NCBI GenBank assembly: GCA_964607165.1
Contig: CAZSIT010000014.1
Span: forward strand, 1 to 51,435
DNA length: 51,435 bases
Source of the DNA: DSPP01 sp964607165
Lineage (GTDB): Bacteria; Zixibacteria; MSB-5A5; DSPP01
Direction: 5' to 3'
Part shown: one piece after another, positions 47,774-51,435 of the stretch
Position numbering within the stretch: position 1 is the stretch's first letter
Layout: every line of letters begins with the position of its first letter
Notes under the pieces: generated by a model
The model's database searches: none
What the model was told of the DNA's origin: nothing
What the model saw: only the letters and a program-made list of their open reading frames with translations
Translations under genes and position numbers: made by a program

Positions 47774-49312
47774 ATGACTCGGAAGAGATTTTCTTACCGA
47801 ATAATTCATATCGCTTCGATTTCGTCGGTTCTTTTCTCCTTACAGCCGGCCACTGCTCTTGCCGAACAATCAAGCTTTCAGGTTTTGAGCAGTTCTCCAA
47901 TGGAATTCGTCTGGTCGGGAGCGGTAACCTGCTCTTCGGCTACAGTAAAAGCCAAGCTGATAATGGACAGTACAGCCGCCCGTTTGGCAGTTAGCACCCA
48001 ACCTGATTTATCTGCGCCTATTTATTCAAATTGGGATACTGCAATAACGGCTGAAAACAACCGGGTAGTTGCCTTCGAAATTGCCGGTCTTACAGCCGGG
48101 CAGCAATACTACTATGCGGTCGAAGTCGGCGGAGCGCTGGATACGGAAAAAGTCGGTCGTTTTCAAACCTTTCCGCAAGACTCGGGCTCGTTCACTTTTG
48201 CCTTCGCTTCCTGTGCCCAGACCGCCTCTGACCACGCCGTTTTCGAAACTATCCGCTCTCATAATCCGCTTTTTTTCTTTCATCTGGGCGATTTCCACTA
48301 CCAGAACATTTCGGTCAACGACCAGAATCTGTACCGGCAGGCCTTCGATACCGTTTTATCTTCACCTAATCAATCTCATTTGTACCGGGATGTCTCACTG
48401 GTTTACATCTGGGATGACCATGACTACGGCCCCAATAATTCCGACTCTACCGCTCCCGGGCGTCCGGCCGCCCGCCTGACCTATCAGGAATACGTTCCCC
48501 ATTACCCGCTGGCGGCCGGGTCGGGCAATATCGCCATCTACTACGCTTTTACCGTCGGCCGGGTGCGCTTTATTGTCTGCGACTCCCGCTCGGCCCGCAG
48601 CCCGGAAAATGCTATCGATGACAGTTCGAAAACGATGTTGGGCTTGACTCAAAAAGCTTGGTTTAAGCAAGAGCTTTTGGATGCAACGCCGCAATATCCG
48701 CTAATTATCTGGGTAAACACGTTACCCTGGATAGGCACTACTGGCGACGACGGCTGGTTCAAATATACCTACGAGCGCCGGGAGCTGGCCAATTTCCTCA
48801 AAGACAACGTCATCAAAAACCTCTGTATGCTTTCCGGAGATGCCCACATGCTGGCTATTGACGACGGGAGCAACAGCGATTACGCCACGGTAGGGAGAGA
48901 GGGTTTTCCGGTTATGCATGCCGCGGCGTTAGACCAGGCGGGGTCGGTTAAAGGGGGACCCTACAGCCACGGAACTTATCCGGGAGGAGGGCAATTCGGG
49001 CTGATGACCGTTATTGACTTCGGGAACAGTATTCGGGTGGAATGGAGCGGAAGAAATCATCTGAACCAACAATTGGTCAGCCACTCGTTCACTTTTTGCA
49101 CCGCGGGAACTAAAGGAGACCTCAATTCGGATGGAATCCACACATCTTCCGACGTTGTTCTGGAACTGAATTGCGCTTTTTTAGGAACCGGGAGCTGTGA
49201 CGCTTGTGTAACGGACGTAGACTGTGACGGGGTTTTGACTTCAGTCGATGTCGTTTTGGAACTTAACCGAACCTTCTTAGGCCTAAAGGCTCCTCCCTGG
49301 TGCGGTATTTAG
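47774..49312 (+). CDS. Secreted PhoD-type phosphatase with dockerin-like tail
   Basis: 512 residues from the ATG at 47774, which starts a signal peptide (RIIHIASISSVLFSLQPATA). Fibronectin-like domain about 30-120, then a metallophosphatase core: AFASCAQ, HLGDFHYQN, VYIWDDHDYGPNN, LIIWVNTLPW and LSGDAHMLA, as in PhoD alkaline phosphatase/phosphodiesterases. The last ~60 residues have two Ca-binding dockerin-like units (GDLNSDGIHTSSDVVLELN and DVDCDGVLTSVDVVLELN) with paired cysteines (CAFLGTGSCDAC). The tail probably mediates attachment or calcium-dependent folding outside the cell. Upstream divergent kinase gene shares the short promoter space. Confidence 0.9.
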   Translation: MTRKRFSYRIIHIASISSVLFSLQPATALAEQSSFQVLSSSPMEFVWSGAVTCSSATVKAKLIMDSTAARLAVSTQPDLSAPIYSNWDTAITAENNRVVAFEIAGLTAGQQYYYAVEVGGALDTEKVGRFQTFPQDSGSFTFAFASCAQTASDHAVFETIRSHNPLFFFHLGDFHYQNISVNDQNLYRQAFDTVLSSPNQSHLYRDVSLVYIWDDHDYGPNNSDSTAPGRPAARLTYQEYVPHYPLAAGSGNIAIYYAFTVGRVRFIVCDSRSARSPENAIDDSSKTMLGLTQKAWFKQELLDATPQYPLIIWVNTLPWIGTTGDDGWFKYTYERRELANFLKDNVIKNLCMLSGDAHMLAIDDGSNSDYATVGREGFPVMHAAALDQAGSVKGGPYSHGTYPGGGQFGLMTVIDFGNSIRVEWSGRNHLNQQLVSHSFTFCTAGTKGDLNSDGIHTSSDVVLELNCAFLGTGSCDACVTDVDCDGVLTSVDVVLELNRTFLGLKAPPWCGI

Positions 49313-49313
49313 C

Positions 49314-50084
49314 TTGAAGTTAAAACTCCAGACTATCCTGTTTTTTTTCTCAACTTTATTTGTCCCGATGACGACTAAGGAGGCAAATAATCCATTATCC
49401 CCGCACTCCGCCTTTCTTTCCGAAAAAACCTGGCGTTTCGATTTTTCTGGCAGCGTTCTAAAACGGCAAAGTAACGAATCTCTGTTTTCTTTTCCTGAAT
49501 TAGGACTGACCTATACGGTCGCCCAAAAGGTCGAGCTTTCAGCTTTTTGGCCGTTTTTGATTTTAGACCGAGCCAATCAATCTGCCGTAGCCGGCGCCGG
49601 CGATGTCAACCTTTCGGCAAAGGTATCCGTGCGTAAGCGCGAATGCTGGGCCGCTGCCGTTCGTTTTGGAGTAAAGCTGCCGAACGCCAAGGATGAAAAA
49701 CGGCTGGGGACGGACGAAACCGACTCTTACGCCTCCGCTTTGCTTTCTGAAAGAAAGGGGGCGTGGGAATTTTCGCAAAACTTTGGATTTGGGATTTTGG
49801 GCAGCCCTACCGCTTTGCGCAGCCAGGAAGACGTTTATACCTTCGGCTTATCGGCAACATTTCGACCCAAAAAACCGGCTTTCTTTTCAGAATGGTATGG
49901 GCAAGCCAGCCCTCATCCAGCTTATGTTTTTTCGCGCCTTTCGGCCGGGGTTGGCTATGAAGCTGGGAAGTTTGCTTTCAAGCTTTCGGCACTGAAAGGC
50001 CTGACAGAAAAGCCGAAGGGGTATCAAAATCTTCTGGGGGCGGACTGGGGAGTGAATCTGGGCTTCCAATGGTTTCCCAAATAG
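49314..50084 (+). CDS. Outer-membrane beta-barrel-like protein
   Basis: 256 residues from a TTG at 49314, one base after the phosphatase stop, so probably co-translated. N-terminal signal (QTILFFFSTLFVPMTTKEA). Repeated amphipathic strands (WRFDFSGSVLKRQ, ELGLTYTVAQKVELSAFWPF, AAVRFGVKLPNAKDE, FSQNFGFGILGS) and a C-terminal aromatic strand (WGVNLGFQWFPK) fit a barrel of the transporter-like phenol-degradation/DUF3187 kind. Function unknown; pairing with a secreted phosphatase hints at uptake of its products. Confidence 0.8.
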   Translation: MKLKLQTILFFFSTLFVPMTTKEANNPLSPHSAFLSEKTWRFDFSGSVLKRQSNESLFSFPELGLTYTVAQKVELSAFWPFLILDRANQSAVAGAGDVNLSAKVSVRKRECWAAAVRFGVKLPNAKDEKRLGTDETDSYASALLSERKGAWEFSQNFGFGILGSPTALRSQEDVYTFGLSATFRPKKPAFFSEWYGQASPHPAYVFSRLSAGVGYEAGKFAFKLSALKGLTEKPKGYQNLLGADWGVNLGFQWFPK

Positions 50085-50094
50085 CATTCAACGC

Positions 50095-50140
50095 TGGCAC
50101 AGGATAAAGATTTGCCAAAGGCAAAGCGTATCCTGCGCCG
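50095..50140. repeat. Solo copy of the RAYT-flanking hairpin
   Basis: GGCACAGGATA (50096-50106) pairs with TATCCTGCGCC (50129-50139); the inner hairpin is TTTGCC-AAA-GGCAAA. It aligns with the reverse complement of hairpin 2 of the element at 4910-5010, with the inner stem changed at several places yet still paired. Confidence 0.8.
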
Positions 50141-50150
50141 TTTCACAGAA

Positions 50151-50266
50151 CCCCCAGCAGTCCCTCGACTCCCTTCGACTGCGCTCAGGGCAAGCCGCTC
50201 GGGCTAAAGGGCTGGGGGGCTACCCGGATAATGGATATTTGGGTAGCCCCGGAGTTCCTGCTCCGG
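50151..50266. repeat. Nested intergenic hairpins
   Basis: CCCCCAGCAGTCCCT faces AGGGCTGGGGG (outer stem, imperfect); GGGGCTACCC (50216-50225) pairs with GGGTAGCCCC (50241-50250); CCGGAG-TTCCTG-CTCCGG (50249-50266) repeats a hairpin seen at 44730-44747. CCCTCGACTCCCTTCGACTG also resembles CCCTCGACTTCGCTCGGGG at 44613. Noncoding space between convergent genes. Confidence 0.7.
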
Positions 50267-50297
50267 GGGGACAAAGTTCGATCATCCAAGTTCCCCC

Positions 50298-51155
50298 CTA
50301 TTGGGCTTCTTGAATCGCTTGCAGGATTTTGAGAAGGTCTTTTGTCTCGGCCACATCGTGCGCACGGATGATGTCTGCGCCGGAGACCGCTCCCCAGGCC
50401 GCGGCGGCCAAAGAACCGTACAACCGGCCTTCCGGCGGACGTTCCCCTAAAATTTTGCCGACAAAGCTCTTGCGCGAAACTCCCAAAAGCAATGGAAACC
50501 CCAATTCCTTAAAGCGTGAATGATAAAAGAGGAGCTTTAAGTTGTCCTCGAGTCTTTTCCCAAAGCCGATTCCTACATCAAAAATGATATTTTCCGACTG
50601 AACTCCGGCATTTTTTGCCAAGGCAACTTTTTCCTGAAAATATTGAAAAATCTCTTCGACCACGTCGTCGTAATGCGGGTTTTCCTGCATTGTTTGAGGA
50701 GTTCCTTGGATGTGCATAATCACCACCGGACAGTTTTTCTGGGCAACCAAAGAGACCATCTGCGGGTCAAAACCAAGCCCGGAAATGTCGTTGACCAGTT
50801 CGGCGCCGGCGCTTAACGCTTTTTCGGCCACGCCAGAGCGATAGGTATCAATGGAAATTGGAATAGGATAATTTTCTATGGCCAGCTTTTCGATGAGCGG
50901 CACGGTCCGCCGCAACTCTTCCGCCTCTTCCACTGGTTCGGAGCCGGGGCGGGTAGAAAGGCCTCCTATGTCTAAGAAATCTGCTCCCTGTTCGACAACT
51001 TCCCACGCCCGCCGGTAAGCGGCGTTGAAATCAAAAAAGCGCCCTCCGTCAAAGAATGAATCGGGGGTGACGTTCAAAACCGCCAAGAGATAGGTTTTCT
51101 TGCCCAGCGGATAAGTTTTGGTTCGGAAACGGAGAGTTGGGAAAGACAAAGCCAA
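50298..51155 (-). CDS. folP: Dihydropteroate synthase
   Basis: About 285 residues if started at TTG 51155 (another TTG at 51149), just after the ftsH stop; longer frames overlap ftsH. Condenses dihydropterin pyrophosphate with p-aminobenzoate. TIM-barrel motifs: LNVTPDSFFDGG, DIGGLSTRPGS, ISIDTYRSGVAEKA, LVNDISG, VVIMHIQGTPQTMQ, FDVGIGFGKRLEDNL and LLLGVSRKSF. The gene order ftsH-folP is common in bacteria. Confidence 0.95.
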   Translation of the reverse strand: MALSFPTLRFRTKTYPLGKKTYLLAVLNVTPDSFFDGGRFFDFNAAYRRAWEVVEQGADFLDIGGLSTRPGSEPVEEAEELRRTVPLIEKLAIENYPIPISIDTYRSGVAEKALSAGAELVNDISGLGFDPQMVSLVAQKNCPVVIMHIQGTPQTMQENPHYDDVVEEIFQYFQEKVALAKNAGVQSENIIFDVGIGFGKRLEDNLKLLFYHSRFKELGFPLLLGVSRKSFVGKILGERPPEGRLYGSLAAAAWGAVSGADIIRAHDVAETKDLLKILQAIQEAQ

Positions 51156-51159
51156 AAAA

Positions 51160-51435
51160 CTACTTGCTCGTAGCGGCGACCGGTCGGGGGAGGTCTTCGC
51201 CGGCCAAAATACGGTCGATTTCCTCGCCGTCCAGCGACTCGTGCTCCAGAAGCGCTTTGGCCAACAGATGTAACTTCTCAACGTTATTAGTCAAAAGGTT
51301 GGTGGCCCTCTCCTCGGCTGCCTCAACGATGGAGCGGACCTCTTCGTCGATTAACTGGGCTGTTTTTTCGGAATAGTCGCGATGTTGGGCGATTTCGCGG
51401 CCCAAAAATATCTCTTCTTCTTTCTTACCGAAAGT
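51160..51435 (-). CDS. ftsH: FtsH protease, C-terminal end (cut by window)
   Basis: The frame is open to the window edge. Visible residues TFGKKEEEIFLGREIAQHRD then YSEKTAQLIDEEVRSIVEAA, ALLEHESLDGEEIDRILAGE match the C-terminal helical part of the membrane AAA+ zinc protease FtsH. The AAA+ and HExGH regions lie outside. It is followed by folP after four bases. Confidence 0.93.
   Translation of the reverse strand, partial: TFGKKEEEIFLGREIAQHRDYSEKTAQLIDEEVRSIVEAAEERATNLLTNNVEKLHLLAKALLEHESLDGEEIDRILAGEDLPRPVAATSK

Noticed and set aside
1..51435. CRISPR array, prophage or integrative element
   Set aside because: No regularly spaced repeats, no cas genes despite the Cas4-like nuclease, and no integrase or phage structural genes. 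The only mobile gene is the RAYT.

Overview
The window reads as a fragment of a Gram-negative, uncultured bacterium assembled from a metagenome. Two runs of exactly 100 N (7040-7139 and 10891-10990) are scaffold gaps. Lipoproteins, signal-peptide-bearing beta-barrel-like proteins, strong AGGAGG ribosome sites, many S9 peptidases and Ser/Thr kinases, and a dockerin-like EF-hand tail on a secreted phosphatase suggest a free-living lineage of the FCB/candidate-phylum type (Zixibacteria-like). That placement is inference and no marker gene here settles it.

Layout. 1-2.0 kb: the tail of a HIT hydrolase gene, overlapped by an aconitase-fold protein that carries two N-terminal helix-turn-helix units and lacks two of the three iron-sulfur cysteines. 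2.0-5.1 kb: DUF58/MoxR pair and a REP-associated transposase framed by two long palindromic repeats. 5.2-9.2 kb, minus strand: a lipoprotein, an RNA m5U methyltransferase cut by a gap, and a small operon (EamA exporter, thioesterase, small unknown, VOC protein). 9.2-16 kb: a class V aminotransferase, a TPR lipoprotein, prolyl peptidase plus proline dehydrogenase, tRNA-Glu and a LeuB/IDH-type dehydrogenase.

16.1-25.9 kb, plus strand, is the most unusual block: a soluble sensor histidine kinase overlapping a Ser/Thr kinase with TPRs, a degenerate GGDEF-like protein, a membrane protein with an NHL/vWA exterior and a zinc-ribbon/FHA interior, and one nucleotide later a protein with two cytoplasmic FHA domains, one membrane span and an extracytoplasmic lytic transglycosylase. 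Taken together they look like a phosphorylation-gated circuit that senses the envelope and cuts peptidoglycan. The next gene is a YgiQ-family radical-SAM protein that has lost the middle cysteine of its cluster motif, preceded by a structured leader.

28-41.5 kb is mostly housekeeping: holA, an RNase H-like protein, cysteine dioxygenase, ychF, comB, gcvT, and an operon of S9 peptidase, RidA, acyl-CoA dehydrogenase, a Cas4/RecB-like nuclease and a HEPN-like protein; then a thioesterase and pth. 41.5-45 kb: a GxxExxY protein with a 13-residue lysine-rich ORF, a sigma54 activator, and in its divergent upstream region a candidate sigma54-dependent small RNA with anti-Shine-Dalgarno motifs, then a MITE-like element and tRNA-Asn. 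45-51.4 kb: Ser/Thr kinase with a beta-propeller, a PhoD-type phosphatase with dockerin-like tail, an outer-membrane protein, and folP/ftsH.

Intergenic spaces are rich in dispersed palindromes, several with the same plan (two hairpins inside an outer stem). At least one, probably both, assembly gaps fall inside such repeats.
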